Source: Bacteroidota bacterium (GTDB lineage Bacteria > Bacteroidota > Bacteroidia > Flavobacteriales > Weeksellaceae). From it: DNA of 64,000 bases. The position numbers and the translations under genes are program-made. Below are positions 1-8,931 of this stretch, in pieces (position 1 is the stretch's first letter; each line of letters opens with the position of its first letter). The stretch is from assembly GCA_023458415.1 (NCBI GenBank), contig JAEWZO010000022.1, positions 42,776 to 106,775 of the forward strand, read 5' to 3'. The notes under the pieces were generated by a model. The model did not search any database. It had not been told where the DNA came from and saw only the letters and a program-made list of their open reading frames with translations.

Positions 1-825
1 ATAGAAACCTATATTCTCGAAAAAATTGACATTACTTCCGTCATAAGCACCGAACATTGCAAAAGAACCCACGAGCAGCGAAAGTCCTAGAACTGCAAAA
101 AACCCACCTACGATAAACCGGAAAATATTCCAAAGTCCGTTTCCTGCTTTGTTAATATAAGGTTTTCCTTCGTTATAAAGTTCTCCGACTTTCTGAGTTG
201 ATTCGTTCGCGAAGTTTACAATTTTATGCGACTGCTCTTTCAGATTGTCGAAGTTAGCGGGCTTTCCCTCCATTTTCAGGAAATCTGATGCGGTTTGCGC
301 TTTGGGAAGAACAATCCACAGGATGAAATAAAGTAAAACCAGGAACGATGTAGAAATGGCAAAAGTGAAGAATACATCCAGGATAATAACTCCTACCAAA
401 ATACCACGGACTAAAGTCAGGTCGAGACCGATATAATGTGATAATCCTGCGCAAACACCACCGATTTTCGCTCTGGACGGATCACGGAACAGTTGTTTCT
501 GTCCGGTGAAAGCTCGGCCGGTTTTTTGGCTTTTCTTGGTTGTTTTTTCAGAAAAATACGCTTCTTCCTGTTCTTCAATTTGTTCAGGTTTTCCGATTTG
601 TGAAATCATTCGTTCAACATCGGCGTCGTTGATTACTTCACGTCTTCCAAGAGAATCTTTGAAGATTTCAACCATTCTGATTTCGATATCGTGCATTACT
701 TCGTCGGCTTCAGAAGAATCCATCGAGTTTCGCAGTGCGGCAAGATAGTCGCTAAGTTTTATATAGGCGTGTTCCTCTATTACGAACGAGAAACCGGCAA
801 GTCCTATTGAGAGTGTTTTATTCAT
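1..825 (-). CDS. PspC-domain membrane protein (3' end cut by window edge)
   Basis: Open from the ATG at 823-825 to the window edge, so 275 residues are visible and the C-terminus is missing. It starts MNKTLSIGLAGFSFVIEEHA. An N-terminal cytoplasmic part (about 1-110) is followed by a classic PspC segment with RAKIGGVCAGLSHYIG and a hydrophobic helix rich in F, L and V ending ILWIVLPKA. A second membrane helix lies near residues 230-260. PspC proteins act in the inner-membrane phage-shock/envelope-stress response. The gene lies 11 nt downstream of the padR-like gene on the same strand, the common PadR-PspC pairing in Flavobacteriia, so it is probably co-transcribed and repressed by that regulator. 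Confidence 0.85.
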   Translation of the reverse strand, partial: MNKTLSIGLAGFSFVIEEHAYIKLSDYLAALRNSMDSSEADEVMHDIEIRMVEIFKDSLGRREVINDADVERMISQIGKPEQIEEQEEAYFSEKTTKKSQKTGRAFTGQKQLFRDPSRAKIGGVCAGLSHYIGLDLTLVRGILVGVIILDVFFTFAISTSFLVLLYFILWIVLPKAQTASDFLKMEGKPANFDNLKEQSHKIVNFANESTQKVGELYNEGKPYINKAGNGLWNIFRFIVGGFFAVLGLSLLVGSFAMFGAYDGSNVNFFENIGFY

Positions 826-836
826 AGTTTTTAAGT

Positions 837-1166
837 TTAAAGCTTTTTGGTAATTTGGTTTACGGAAGCGGTTAGATCATTCCAGGTGTTCTGCAGTTCG
901 CCAAGGAAAAGTTTTCCTTTTTCGGTGATCTGATAATACTTTCTCGGAGGTCCTCCAGTTGATTCTTCCCAGCGGTAGGAGAGGAATTCACCATTTTTCA
1001 GCCGGGTTAAAAGTGGATACAGAGTTCCTTCCACAACATCCAGTTTTCCTTTTTCCAGTTCGCCCATCAGATCGGAAACATACATTTCCTTTTCGTTGAT
1101 GAGGCTCAGAATGCAAAATTCCAGAATTCCTTTGCGCATTTGCGCTTTTGTATTTTCTGTGTTCAT
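837..1166 (-). CDS. PadR family transcriptional regulator
   Basis: 109 residues starting MNTENTKAQMRKGILEFCIL. An in-frame ATG lies 20 codons upstream, but family homology begins at the chosen ATG, which fits the PadR length of about 105-115. The winged-helix core is visible: an N-terminal helix, the VVEGTLYPLLTRLKN recognition region, and the wing with ESTGGPPRKYYQITEKG, a PadR signature. PadR proteins are small dimeric repressors that sense a ligand or stress. It is first in a two-gene unit with the PspC gene. A good Bacteroidota promoter lies about 90 bp upstream. The regulated signal cannot be read from sequence. Confidence 0.9.
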   Translation of the reverse strand: MNTENTKAQMRKGILEFCILSLINEKEMYVSDLMGELEKGKLDVVEGTLYPLLTRLKNGEFLSYRWEESTGGPPRKYYQITEKGKLFLGELQNTWNDLTASVNQITKKL

Positions 1167-1258
1167 GTATTGGGCGTTATTAGTACATAAGGTTTTTATT
1201 ATCGGCAAAGTTGGTAGGTTTTTCAATTTGAAAATGTTATACCTCTAACTTTACAAAG

Positions 1259-1290
1259 CAAAGATATGTAATTATTTTAGTAATATGCAA
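1259..1290 (-). promoter_or_regulatory. Promoter of padR-pspC unit
   Basis: On the minus strand TATCTTTG (1259-1266) matches the Bacteroidota -7 element TAnnTTTG. A TTG (1288-1290) lies 21 bp upstream, within the usual spacing for the -33 element. This leaves a leader of about 85-90 nt before the padR ATG, longer than most leaders in this window, with room for an operator. Confidence 0.65.
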
Positions 1291-1436
1291 TACAAAGTAG
1301 TGAAATTTTTTGCTAAAAATATTTAAGATATTGATAATCAGCAATAAAAATTTCACTCAATAATTTTATCAGAAAATAATTCTAAAAATACTGTAACAAT
1401 TTTTTGAGTTTTGTACTTACGCTATAAATCTTAATT

Positions 1437-2306
1437 ATGACAAATTACTTCTCAGCATTTTTTATTCTGTTTCTTGGTTTTTTCAGTACAGGATTTGCAC
1501 AGACGGTTAAAGAATCCAACAGCAACACTCTTCTTTGGGAGGTGAGCGGCAACGGTTTGGAAAAACCATCTTATCTCTATGGAACCTTTCACATGATGTG
1601 CAGCGACCGTTTTGTTTTCCCGGAAAAACTCACCAAAGTTTTAAACAGTACCGAGCAAACAGTTCTTGAAATTGATTTCACCAATCAGGAGCAGATGATG
1701 CAAATGCAGACGCTGATGTTGGCCGAAAAAAGACTGACAGAAACTTTCACCAAAGAAGAACAGGAGCGCTTTAAAAAAGGAATTGCAGATTACGGAATGA
1801 AGCTGGAAGACGTAGATCAGTTTTCGCCGATCGCATTGTATTCCATGCTTTCGATGAAGTTTTTCGACTGCGCACCAACGGATATGAAAATGCTCGATCT
1901 TGAGATTATGCAGAAAACAATCGCCGCCGGAAAGAAAATTGACGGACTGGAAACTGTTTCAATGCAAGCGGAAACTTTCAAAAAGTATCTTTCGCCTCAG
2001 GAATTGCTGAAACTGGTTGAAACTTTCGATAAATCGAAAAAGCAAACCAATGATATGCTGAATCTTTATCTGAAAGAAGATGTAGCAGCTTTGTCCGAGT
2101 TGATGCACGATGATAAACAAATGACGAAAGAACAGCAGAAAGTTTTACTCGACGACAGAAACATCAACTGGATGAACAAAATGCCACAAATGATGAGCGA
2201 CAAATCTACTCTGTTTGCGGTAGGAGCGGGACATTTGGTAGGAGAGAAAGGCGTAATCACGCTTCTCAAACAAAAAGGCTACACTGTGAAACCTATATTT
2301 AATTAG
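1437..2306 (+). CDS. TraB/GumN family protein, secreted
   Basis: 289 residues with an N-terminal signal peptide (hydrophobic 6-18, cleavage after GFAQ). The mature part has the TraB/GumN start LLWEVSGNGLEKPSYLYGTFH, a metal-site GTFH-type motif, and ends near VGAGHLVGEKGVITLLKQKGY, the second conserved block (GAGH). The family is related to TIKI/PrgY metalloproteases. In bacteria these proteins are periplasmic or lipid-anchored, with mostly unproven function. Met-rich stretches (EQMMQMQ) are visible. The gene is single, with a strong terminator just after it. Confidence 0.87.
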   Translation: MTNYFSAFFILFLGFFSTGFAQTVKESNSNTLLWEVSGNGLEKPSYLYGTFHMMCSDRFVFPEKLTKVLNSTEQTVLEIDFTNQEQMMQMQTLMLAEKRLTETFTKEEQERFKKGIADYGMKLEDVDQFSPIALYSMLSMKFFDCAPTDMKMLDLEIMQKTIAAGKKIDGLETVSMQAETFKKYLSPQELLKLVETFDKSKKQTNDMLNLYLKEDVAALSELMHDDKQMTKEQQKVLLDDRNINWMNKMPQMMSDKSTLFAVGAGHLVGEKGVITLLKQKGYTVKPIFN

Positions 2307-2321
2307 AAATCTTTATCGAAT

Positions 2322-2349
2322 AAAAAAAGTTCCGAAAGGAACTTTTTTT
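2322..2349 (+). terminator. Intrinsic terminator after TraB/GumN gene
   Basis: A 12-bp perfect stem (A-run plus GTTCC / GGAAC plus T-run) encloses a GAAA tetraloop, with a T7 tract on the plus side and an A7 tract on the other. It can stop transcripts from both directions, here the plus-strand gene and the YcxB-like gene on the minus strand. Confidence 0.85.
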
Positions 2350-2359
2350 ATTTTCTATT

Positions 2360-2859
2360 TTAATCATTTCGCAGTTTGGATGGAAAATTTTTGGTTCGCA
2401 CGATCCTTCTGAATTCTCCAATCTGTTCCGGAGTCATTGTTTTCTTAGGACAAACTCCAAACATTTGTTTTGAATAGTAAAAGATAAACCACGATTTCAG
2501 TTCTTCAACTTTATAGATGTCATTCCAGCTTGCTTCCGTCGTTGAATCTTCTGTGATGTCGACTATTTTTTCTTCGGTAATTTCAGAAATAACTTTCTTT
2601 GTAAAGGTTTGCTGGTGCTATATTCCTTTCTGGTTCTGAAATAGAAAATGATCGGAAATACGATTAGAAAATATACTCCCATAACAAGAAAGAAAACATC
2701 AAATTGCGAGATAAAACCATAGGTGAAAAAATCTCTGATCACTCTATACATCAGATAAATGAAAAGTACTACCGTGATAATGGCAACAGGTTTTCTGTAA
2801 TAAAGAAAGAACTTTAGCCTGATGAAATCTTCTTCTTTAATTTGGTATTCAACTTTCAT
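2360..2859 (-). pseudogene. YcxB-like membrane protein gene with a frameshift
   Basis: The first 98 codons (2859 down to 2563) encode MKVEYQIKEEDFIRLKFFLY, two membrane helices, then RKEYSTSKPLQRK before an early stop. From about 2600 down to the TAA at 2360-2362 another frame continues smoothly as KVISEITEEK, then a block with ASWNDIYKVEELKSWFIFYY, the usual C-terminal YcxB-like segment. One base lost in the A-run at about 2593-2600 explains the break: one added A gives QRKVISEITEEK. The whole would be about 166 residues, a normal length for the family. It follows the mutS2 gene closely. It is either a recent pseudogene or a sequencing error. YcxB-like proteins have no settled function. Confidence 0.75.
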
Positions 2860-2870
2860 TTAGTATAGTT

Positions 2871-5015
2871 TTAAATCCTTTCCAGCTCATTCCCGTCAAT
2901 CTGCGTCTTAAACGCACCGTAATTCACGGTTACTTTTCCGTTTTTGTGCAAAGCGTCAATGGTTCCGACAGAAGTAGATCCTGCAATGCGCACACGCTGT
3001 CCGATTTTCATCCAGACTGCACGTTCCTGCTGTTTTTTCTCCTCAATTTTTTCGTTGGTTTCGGCAATTTTTTCTTTTACTTCCACCTTTTTCAGCTGCT
3101 GGGTAATTTTTCTTTTCACCACTTGCAGACGCTTGCTTTCATCCTTGTCTGAACCGAGTTTGCGGAATTTTTCCTGCTCCAGAATTTTCACAAAATCTTT
3201 CACAACATCTTTCCGTGATTTCCCTTTGATGTACGAATCGATGAACGCTTCAATCTTGTTTCCGAACTGCAGTTTCCGGTGTTCCTCCTCATAGAGTTTC
3301 TGGAAATTAAAGAGTTTCTGTTCCAACTGTTCATTCAGTTTCTGCAGGTTTTCGCGCTTGTCTTCAACGTTTTCTTTCTGCTCGGTAAGGTTAGATTTCA
3401 GTTTTTCAACCTCAAACTTTTCCTGCTGAAGTTTTACAATGGTTTTATCGAGATTCACCACATCTTTTTCCACTTTTTTCCTGGCATTTTTGATGATGAA
3501 TCTCGGTATTTTGTTTTTTTCTGCAACCTCAAAAGTAAACGAACTTCCAGCCTGTCCAACTTCCAGTTTATACAGCGGCTCCAGCGAATTTTCATCAAAA
3601 AGCATCGCTGCATTGGTCGCGTTTGGAAGTTGTTCAATTACTAATTTAATATTGGTGTAATGTGTTGTAATGATCGCAAAAGATTTCTTGTCGTAGAAAA
3701 ATTCCAGGAAACTTTCGGCCAAAGCGCCGCCGAGTTCCGGATCGGATCCTGTTCCGAATTCATCAATCAGCAAAAGCGTGTCTGCGTCGGCTTCACGAAT
3801 GATTCCGGCCATTTTCTTAAGCCGTGAAGAATAAGTGGAAAGATGATTTTCAATCGACTGATTATCACCAATATCCGTCATAATTTTATCGAAGAAAAAC
3901 ATTTCGGATTTCGGATGAACCGGTACCAAAATTCCGCTCTGAATCATCAGTTGCAGCAATCCAACGGTTTTTAAAGTGATGGATTTTCCTCCGGCATTGG
4001 GTCCGGAAATACAGATAATACGGTTGTGCTCGGTTAACGTAAGTGTTTGCGGATAAATTTTCTTGTTTTCCGCTTTATTTTGCAGCCACAGCAGAGGATG
4101 GAAAGCGTCTTTCAGTCGCAGTGTTTTATGACGGTTGATTTTTGGGAGAATTCCGTTGACCTGTTCCGCAAATTTGGCTTTGGCTCTCGTTAAATCTAAA
4201 CTGAAAATATAATCCTGATAATCTGAAAGTTGCGGTTGAAATTCCGCAATTTCTGCGGTGAGTTTTCGTAAAATTCTGTCGATTTCTTTTTTCTCTTCTT
4301 CCTGATTTTCTCTCAGTTTGAAATAATGTTTTACAACAGAATCCGGCTGAATGTACGTGATAGAACCGGTTTTGGAAATTCCAAGTGTTCTTCCCGGAAC
4401 CCGCTTTTTGAATCCGGATTTTACAGCAAGAACCCGTTGATCTTCAATAATGGTTTCGCGGATATCCTCAAGAACATCCGAGTAGTTGTTCATCGCGCGG
4501 TTGAAATTTTCGTCGATGGCTTTTTTCGCATGCTGAATTTCGGTACGTAAAGTTTTCAGGTTGGGTGATGCGTCGTTTTTCACTTCGCCAAAACGGTTGA
4601 ATACTTTGTCTATCTTTTCGATAATCTCTTTCCGGAACTCCAGATCTTTTACTTCATCCAGGAGATTTGGAAATGTTTCAGAAAGGGTCGGGAAGTATTT
4701 TTGCAGTCGGCCAATCTGTTCAGTAAGCGCTTTAATTTTTACAAATGCTTTGTTTTCCAGTCGGAAATTTTCAATCAGCATTAGTTTCAGCTCTGCTTCT
4801 ATATCTTCATATTCGTTGAACGGGATGGCGTTGGCGCTTTCGAAACTGGTGAGGAATTCTGAAGTTTTTTTCAAAGAAAGTTCGGCCTCGTCGATATTCA
4901 TCGGACGAAGATTCATAATTTTTTCCTCGGTTTTTCGGGAATATGCGAAAGGCGCAATCTCCGAAAGCAAAATCGGAAATTCCAGTTCGTCTAAATCTTC
5001 TTGTTGTATGTGCAC
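2871..5015 (-). CDS. mutS2: MutS2-type DNA mismatch/recombination ATPase
   Basis: 714 residues. The start is GTG at 5013-5015 (no ATG before residue 34); a TATTTTTG promoter element (5020-5027) sits just upstream. Domain order: helical core/lever (about 20-300), ATPase with Walker A GPNAGGKS (338-345) and Walker B TLLLIDEFGTGSDP (413-426), a helix-turn-helix dimer region, and a long charged coiled coil (about 530-660). The end is a small beta-rich tail (RVRIAGSTSVGTIDALHKNG). MutS2 binds branched DNA, suppresses recombination and in some bacteria rescues collided ribosomes. The C-terminal Smr nuclease domain of Bacillus-type MutS2 (about 780 residues) is not present. The YcxB-like gene follows 11 bp downstream. 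Confidence 0.88.
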   Translation of the reverse strand: MHIQQEDLDELEFPILLSEIAPFAYSRKTEEKIMNLRPMNIDEAELSLKKTSEFLTSFESANAIPFNEYEDIEAELKLMLIENFRLENKAFVKIKALTEQIGRLQKYFPTLSETFPNLLDEVKDLEFRKEIIEKIDKVFNRFGEVKNDASPNLKTLRTEIQHAKKAIDENFNRAMNNYSDVLEDIRETIIEDQRVLAVKSGFKKRVPGRTLGISKTGSITYIQPDSVVKHYFKLRENQEEEKKEIDRILRKLTAEIAEFQPQLSDYQDYIFSLDLTRAKAKFAEQVNGILPKINRHKTLRLKDAFHPLLWLQNKAENKKIYPQTLTLTEHNRIICISGPNAGGKSITLKTVGLLQLMIQSGILVPVHPKSEMFFFDKIMTDIGDNQSIENHLSTYSSRLKKMAGIIREADADTLLLIDEFGTGSDPELGGALAESFLEFFYDKKSFAIITTHYTNIKLVIEQLPNATNAAMLFDENSLEPLYKLEVGQAGSSFTFEVAEKNKIPRFIIKNARKKVEKDVVNLDKTIVKLQQEKFEVEKLKSNLTEQKENVEDKRENLQKLNEQLEQKLFNFQKLYEEEHRKLQFGNKIEAFIDSYIKGKSRKDVVKDFVKILEQEKFRKLGSDKDESKRLQVVKRKITQQLKKVEVKEKIAETNEKIEEKKQQERAVWMKIGQRVRIAGSTSVGTIDALHKNGKVTVNYGAFKTQIDGNELERI

Positions 5016-5019
5016 AGTG

Positions 5020-5027
5020 CAAAAATA
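5020..5027 (-). promoter_or_regulatory. -7 promoter element of mutS2
   Basis: TATTTTTG on the minus strand matches TAnnTTTG. It ends only 4 bp before the GTG start, so the mRNA would have an extremely short or absent leader. No clear TTG at the expected spacing. Confidence 0.5.
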
Positions 5028-5119
5028 ACGTTTTTGAAAGTGAAAGGATTTGATAATTTGAAAATGATTTTACAGAATTTTATAAATCGAAGAATTATGT
5101 TATTTGGTAATATTGATGT

Positions 5120-5815
5120 ATGAAAATTCTGCCATTCATTTTAATTGCTTTAGCGCTGTATTCGTGTTCGAAAACTGAAACTTCTCAACAAAAATCAACG
5201 CTGGATTCTGTTTCAGTTTCCAATGAAATCATTGACAGTTCAAAAGTCTGGGTTTCAAAAAATCAGGATTTTCTGGATAAATTCCGAACGATCGAGGTAG
5301 ATTCTTCCATGTTTGCACCGCCCAAATATGACGAAAAACAAATCGGTCCATCGCTCACAACAGAAGAATTGCAGCTGTTCCCGAAAATGTTGAATACCGA
5401 CTCTTTTATAGGAAGTCTTCAGGATTTTCAAGCTTACACAAAGTTTGAAATTGATTCAAACACTTTAGGTTTGGTGCTGCGAACGCCGGGAGAGTACGCT
5501 TTTACCGCGCTAACTCTTTTTTTCTATGATAAAACTACCGATGAAATTTTGCCCCATTATTTTGAATTAGCAGACGAAATGGGCGATGCAGGATATTCTG
5601 AAAATTTGACCAGTTGGCTGATTAAAGATGGAAATCGGTTGAAATCTTTTTCATACCAATGGACAAAGGTCGAAAAAATCGAACCCGATGATCCAACCCG
5701 AGAATCGCGAACCGACGATTACTACTTAATTGAATTAAGTCCACAATTGATGGATACTGCAAGAGTTTCACCTGCAGAATTACCAAAATACAGGCATCTT
5801 CTAAGTAAGAAATAA
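5120..5815 (+). CDS. Hypothetical lipoprotein
   Basis: 231 residues. The N-terminus MKILPFILIALALYSCSK is a lipoprotein signal with the lipidated Cys at position 16. The mature part is rich in Asp, Glu, Ser and Thr and shows no motif I recognise; it contains PGEYAFTALTLFFYDKTTDEI and a C-terminal LSPQLMDTARV. It is divergent from mutS2 and 55 bp before ung, with no clear operon partner. Probably anchored in the outer or inner membrane facing the periplasm; function unknown. Confidence 0.75.
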   Translation: MKILPFILIALALYSCSKTETSQQKSTLDSVSVSNEIIDSSKVWVSKNQDFLDKFRTIEVDSSMFAPPKYDEKQIGPSLTTEELQLFPKMLNTDSFIGSLQDFQAYTKFEIDSNTLGLVLRTPGEYAFTALTLFFYDKTTDEILPHYFELADEMGDAGYSENLTSWLIKDGNRLKSFSYQWTKVEKIEPDDPTRESRTDDYYLIELSPQLMDTARVSPAELPKYRHLLSKK

Positions 5816-5870
5816 ATGCGTTACTTTTGAGCAGTTAATTCATTGTTCAACTGTCAATTTCTTATTATTT

Positions 5871-6512
5871 ATGACCTGGACCGAAATACTCTCTCCAATC
5901 AAAAATTCGGAATATTTTAAGACTCTTTGGGAAAAAGTGAAGTCGGAGTATACTACAACTATTTGCTTCCCGCCAAAAAATGAAATTTTTCGCGCATTGG
6001 AATTAACGCCATTCGACAAAGTGAAAGTGGTGATTATCGGGCAGGATCCTTATCATAATGACGATCAGGCGAATGGACTTTGTTTTTCGGCTTCCGAAAA
6101 GGTTGTAGCGCCACCTTCTTTGAGAAATATTTTCACCGAACTGAAAGATGATACCGGAATTGCTCGTTCCAAAAAAGATCTCCGTGATTGGGCGGAACAG
6201 GGCGTTCTTTTATTGAATGCAACATTGACAGTTCGTGCGCACGAAGCCAACTCACATAAAGATTTGGGCTGGGAAAAATTCACCGATTTTATAATCAAAG
6301 AAATTTCAGATAAAAAAGAGAATGTCGTTTTTGTTTTGTGGGGATCTTTTGCGCAAAAAAAAGCTCCACTAATTAATTCAGCGAAGCATTATATTATTCA
6401 GTCGGCGCATCCATCGCCATTATCGGCATATCGTGGCTTTTTCGGAAGCAAACCTTTTACAAAGATTAACCAGTATTTAGAGTCGACCGGTCAGGAAATT
6501 ATCTCGTGGTAG
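5871..6512 (+). CDS. ung: Uracil-DNA glycosylase (family 1)
   Basis: 213 residues, slightly short but complete. It removes uracil from DNA to start base excision repair. Motif A is intact as GQDPYH with the catalytic Asp, followed by NGLCFSA. Motif B is HPSPLSAYRGFFGSKPF with the catalytic His and the minor-groove loop. The Asn of the uracil pocket is in LLLNATLTV. The last 14 bases overlap the convergent lipoprotein gene at 6499-7095. It stands alone, as is common for ung. Confidence 0.97.
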   Translation: MTWTEILSPIKNSEYFKTLWEKVKSEYTTTICFPPKNEIFRALELTPFDKVKVVIIGQDPYHNDDQANGLCFSASEKVVAPPSLRNIFTELKDDTGIARSKKDLRDWAEQGVLLLNATLTVRAHEANSHKDLGWEKFTDFIIKEISDKKENVVFVLWGSFAQKKAPLINSAKHYIIQSAHPSPLSAYRGFFGSKPFTKINQYLESTGQEIISW

Positions 6513-7095
6513 CGCCTCCTGTTGTATAGCTGCCTTTTTCGATCTTTAAACCGATTTTATATTGTCCTTTCAGATCTTTATGGCTTTTAGACGCTGTTGT
6601 TGAAGGAGTTACATCAACCAAAGAAAAATTGTAACCGTTGAAATGCTGTGTTTTGCTTAAACCTTTAGCTGCATCGTTGATGGTACTCAATTGAACGGTT
6701 GTCGGTCTTGTTGCAAGTCCCATCAATTCAACTTCTGCAGTTGCAGCGCCTTCCCACACACAGTTAACACCTTCCGGACAACGACTGTCAGAAGAAATTC
6801 CTTTAAAAGTTACATTCATTTCAAACTCTTTCAGGAATTTGTTTTCACCTTCTGCAAAGTAAATTAATCCAGCTTTTTCTGCCATTTCTGCTTGTTCTAT
6901 TTTAGACTGTTTCAAGGCTTCAGCATCAGGATCCATGCCGGTTGACATTTGTGGAACCGTTGATTTCGGATTGGATGTAGTTGCCGTTGTTTTAGTACTG
7001 TTTTCTGCTGTTGTTGCTTGATCCACATTTTGCTGAGTGGAACACGTAATCAATGTTAAAAGTCCAATAGTTGAAAGTGTAATTCGGTGTATCAT
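6499..7095 (-). CDS. Hypothetical lipoprotein with conserved Cys pair
   Basis: 198 residues. MIHRITLSTIGLLTLITCST is a lipoprotein signal with the Cys at 18. A low-complexity Thr/Ser/Ala linker (about 25-55) leads to a conserved patch SDSRCPEGVNCVWEGAA with two cysteines, a pattern I recall from many small Flavobacteriia lipoproteins of unknown role. Its 3' end overlaps the 3' end of ung on the other strand. The DUF456 gene lies 6 bp upstream on the same strand, so they likely share a transcript. Confidence 0.72.
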   Translation of the reverse strand: MIHRITLSTIGLLTLITCSTQQNVDQATTAENSTKTTATTSNPKSTVPQMSTGMDPDAEALKQSKIEQAEMAEKAGLIYFAEGENKFLKEFEMNVTFKGISSDSRCPEGVNCVWEGAATAEVELMGLATRPTTVQLSTINDAAKGLSKTQHFNGYNFSLVDVTPSTTASKSHKDLKGQYKIGLKIEKGSYTTGGATTR

Positions 7096-7101
7096 AATAG
7101 T

Positions 7102-7593
7102 TTAATTTTTGAAAATATCTAATAAAACCACCAAAAACATTGCCAAACCAACCATGAAATTGAAGCCGGTTCCGTAAATAAATCCTATAAAAGCCCCTTT
7201 GGTGGAATTGAGTGCTTTTTTTCTGTCGCTTCGGTCATGAAGCATCTCGCCTACAAAAACGCCCAGAAACATTCCGATCAAAAAACCAAAAGGAACCGGA
7301 ATAAAAAGCATCCCCGCAATCGTCCCAATAACGGATCCGATGCTTCCCCAACGAGTGCCTCCATATTTTCTGTTGGTTTTTGCCGGAATGATGTAATTCA
7401 AAAAAACCGACACCAAAGTAAGAAACCCGAAAAGCCAGATGTAGAACATGGATAATGGCGCATCGGTCCCGAATTTATAAATGAGCAGTCCGCACAAACT
7501 GAGCAGCAAACCAGGGAGAATTGGAAGGAAGGTTCCAATCATTCCCAAAAGCAGCAAAACCATGCTCAGAAGCTCTATTAAAGCATAATCCAT
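7102..7593 (-). CDS. DUF456 family membrane protein
   Basis: 163 residues, almost entirely membrane helices. Gly-rich repeats such as GMIGTFLPILPG near the start and GGTRWGSIGSVIGTIAG, FIPVPFGFLIGMFLG, GAFIGFIYGTG later are typical of DUF456. Inner-membrane protein of unknown function. It shares a 68-bp intergenic region with the divergent mscS gene and is followed after 6 bp by a lipoprotein gene. Confidence 0.85.
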   Translation of the reverse strand: MDYALIELLSMVLLLLGMIGTFLPILPGLLLSLCGLLIYKFGTDAPLSMFYIWLFGFLTLVSVFLNYIIPAKTNRKYGGTRWGSIGSVIGTIAGMLFIPVPFGFLIGMFLGVFVGEMLHDRSDRKKALNSTKGAFIGFIYGTGFNFMVGLAMFLVVLLDIFKN

Positions 7594-7649
7594 TAATGAT
7601 AAATTTTGTTAAAAGTAAGCATTAATCGGGGAAACACAAACCATTTTCT

Positions 7650-7657
7650 TATTTTTG
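7650..7657 (+). promoter_or_regulatory. -7 promoter element of mscS-pdxJ run
   Basis: TATTTTTG matches TAnnTTTG and ends 4 bp before the ATG at 7662, again implying a very short leader. No TTG at ideal spacing. Confidence 0.5.
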
Positions 7658-7661
7658 CCGC

Positions 7662-8918
7662 ATGAATGATCAGCTGAAACAAACGAAAGATTTTCTGGAA
7701 AGGATTAGTAATGATCTTCACAGATTTATTGACCAAAACATTACCGAAAACTGGTTTTGGCAAGTGATGATCAAGCTCGTGTTGCTTGTTGCAATAATTT
7801 ACCTGATTGATCTGATCCTGAAATTTATTTTTCGTAAAGTAATATCCCGTTTTGCTAAAAATGATGAGCAGCCGTCTCTGAAAGCCCTTTATCACTCAAA
7901 AGTGGTGAATTCCGTGGCGCATATTTTCGCTTTGTATATCGCCGGTTTTGTGATGGTGCCAATTTTCCAGTACGCGCATCCGCAAACTTTCAACTTTTTT
8001 GAGCGTGTTTTAAATGTTGCAACTGTTGTCGCCTTTGCGGGAATGGCAATGCGTCTGATGAAAACCATCGAACTGTACTACACTTATAAAAATGATTTTT
8101 ACCGCATCGTCGCACTGAATGCCATTTCCCAAACTTTGAAAATATTCGGCGCATTTATCTTCGCAGTGATACTCATAATGGTGATTTTCGGCATTAGCAG
8201 CTCCACCATTTTTGGAAGTTTAGGTGCTGTGATGGCGGTTTTGGTACTTATTTTCCGCGATACAATTTTAGGTTTTGTTACCGGAATTCATGTCGCTACT
8301 TCAAGAAGTTTGAAAGTAGGAGACTGGATCGGAATTCCAAAGTACAATTTGGAAGGTACCGTAATGGAAATCAGTTTAATTACGACTAAAATTCGGAATT
8401 TCGATAAAACGGTTTCTACCATTCCAACGTACGATTTGCTTTCTACAGAAATTAAAAACCTTCAGGTGATGTCTGAAAGTAATACGCGAAGAATCAAACG
8501 TTCAATTATTTTTAACATCAATTCGTTCCAGTTTGTGGATGAGGAAATGTTTGAAAAATTCGCGAAAATCAATCTTATTAAAGATTACCTGGAAGATAAA
8601 CGCCACGAAATTCTTGATGAAAGAAGCCGACTGGAAAATTCAGAAATTATTCTGAACGGTAACCAGCTAACCAATATCGGAGTTTTCAGAATTTACGCGC
8701 TGAATTATCTTAAAAACAATCAACACATCGATCAGGAAAATACTTTAATGGTGAGGCAACTGGAAAACACACCACAGGGAATGCCGTTGGAAATTTATGC
8801 TTTTACCAATGATTCTGTTTGGCTTAATTATGAGGGAATTCAGAGTGATATTTTCGATCATCTGCTGGTTGCTTCAAAATATTTTGATCTGGAAGTGATG
8901 CAGTTTGTAAAAATTTAA
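7662..8918 (+). CDS. Mechanosensitive ion channel, MscS family
   Basis: 418 residues. The N-terminus carries four or so membrane helices (near 25-50, 80-100, 110-135, 160-190). The pore-lining helix and beta domain follow: SSSTIFGSLGAVMAVLVLIF then RDTILGFVTGIHVATSRSLKVGDWI. The long C-terminal cytoplasmic part (ELENTPQGMPLEIYAF) resembles the YbdG/YnaI subgroup. It releases solutes under osmotic down-shock at the inner membrane. The pdxJ gene starts 13 bp downstream, so the two are likely co-transcribed, although they are not functionally related. Confidence 0.93.
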   Translation: MNDQLKQTKDFLERISNDLHRFIDQNITENWFWQVMIKLVLLVAIIYLIDLILKFIFRKVISRFAKNDEQPSLKALYHSKVVNSVAHIFALYIAGFVMVPIFQYAHPQTFNFFERVLNVATVVAFAGMAMRLMKTIELYYTYKNDFYRIVALNAISQTLKIFGAFIFAVILIMVIFGISSSTIFGSLGAVMAVLVLIFRDTILGFVTGIHVATSRSLKVGDWIGIPKYNLEGTVMEISLITTKIRNFDKTVSTIPTYDLLSTEIKNLQVMSESNTRRIKRSIIFNINSFQFVDEEMFEKFAKINLIKDYLEDKRHEILDERSRLENSEIILNGNQLTNIGVFRIYALNYLKNNQHIDQENTLMVRQLENTPQGMPLEIYAFTNDSVWLNYEGIQSDIFDHLLVASKYFDLEVMQFVKI

Positions 8919-8931
8919 TTCAATTTAAGAG

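Noticed and set aside
506..748. 80-codon plus-strand frame
   Set aside because: It is antisense to the PspC gene and has no signals of its own.
2563..2600. Programmed frameshift in the YcxB-like gene
   Set aside because: No slippery heptamer or downstream structure is visible; a plain indel explains the break.
3279..3644. 121-codon Phe-rich plus-strand frame
   Set aside because: Antisense to the coiled-coil part of mutS2; the Phe-rich composition reflects Lys/Glu codons on the other strand.
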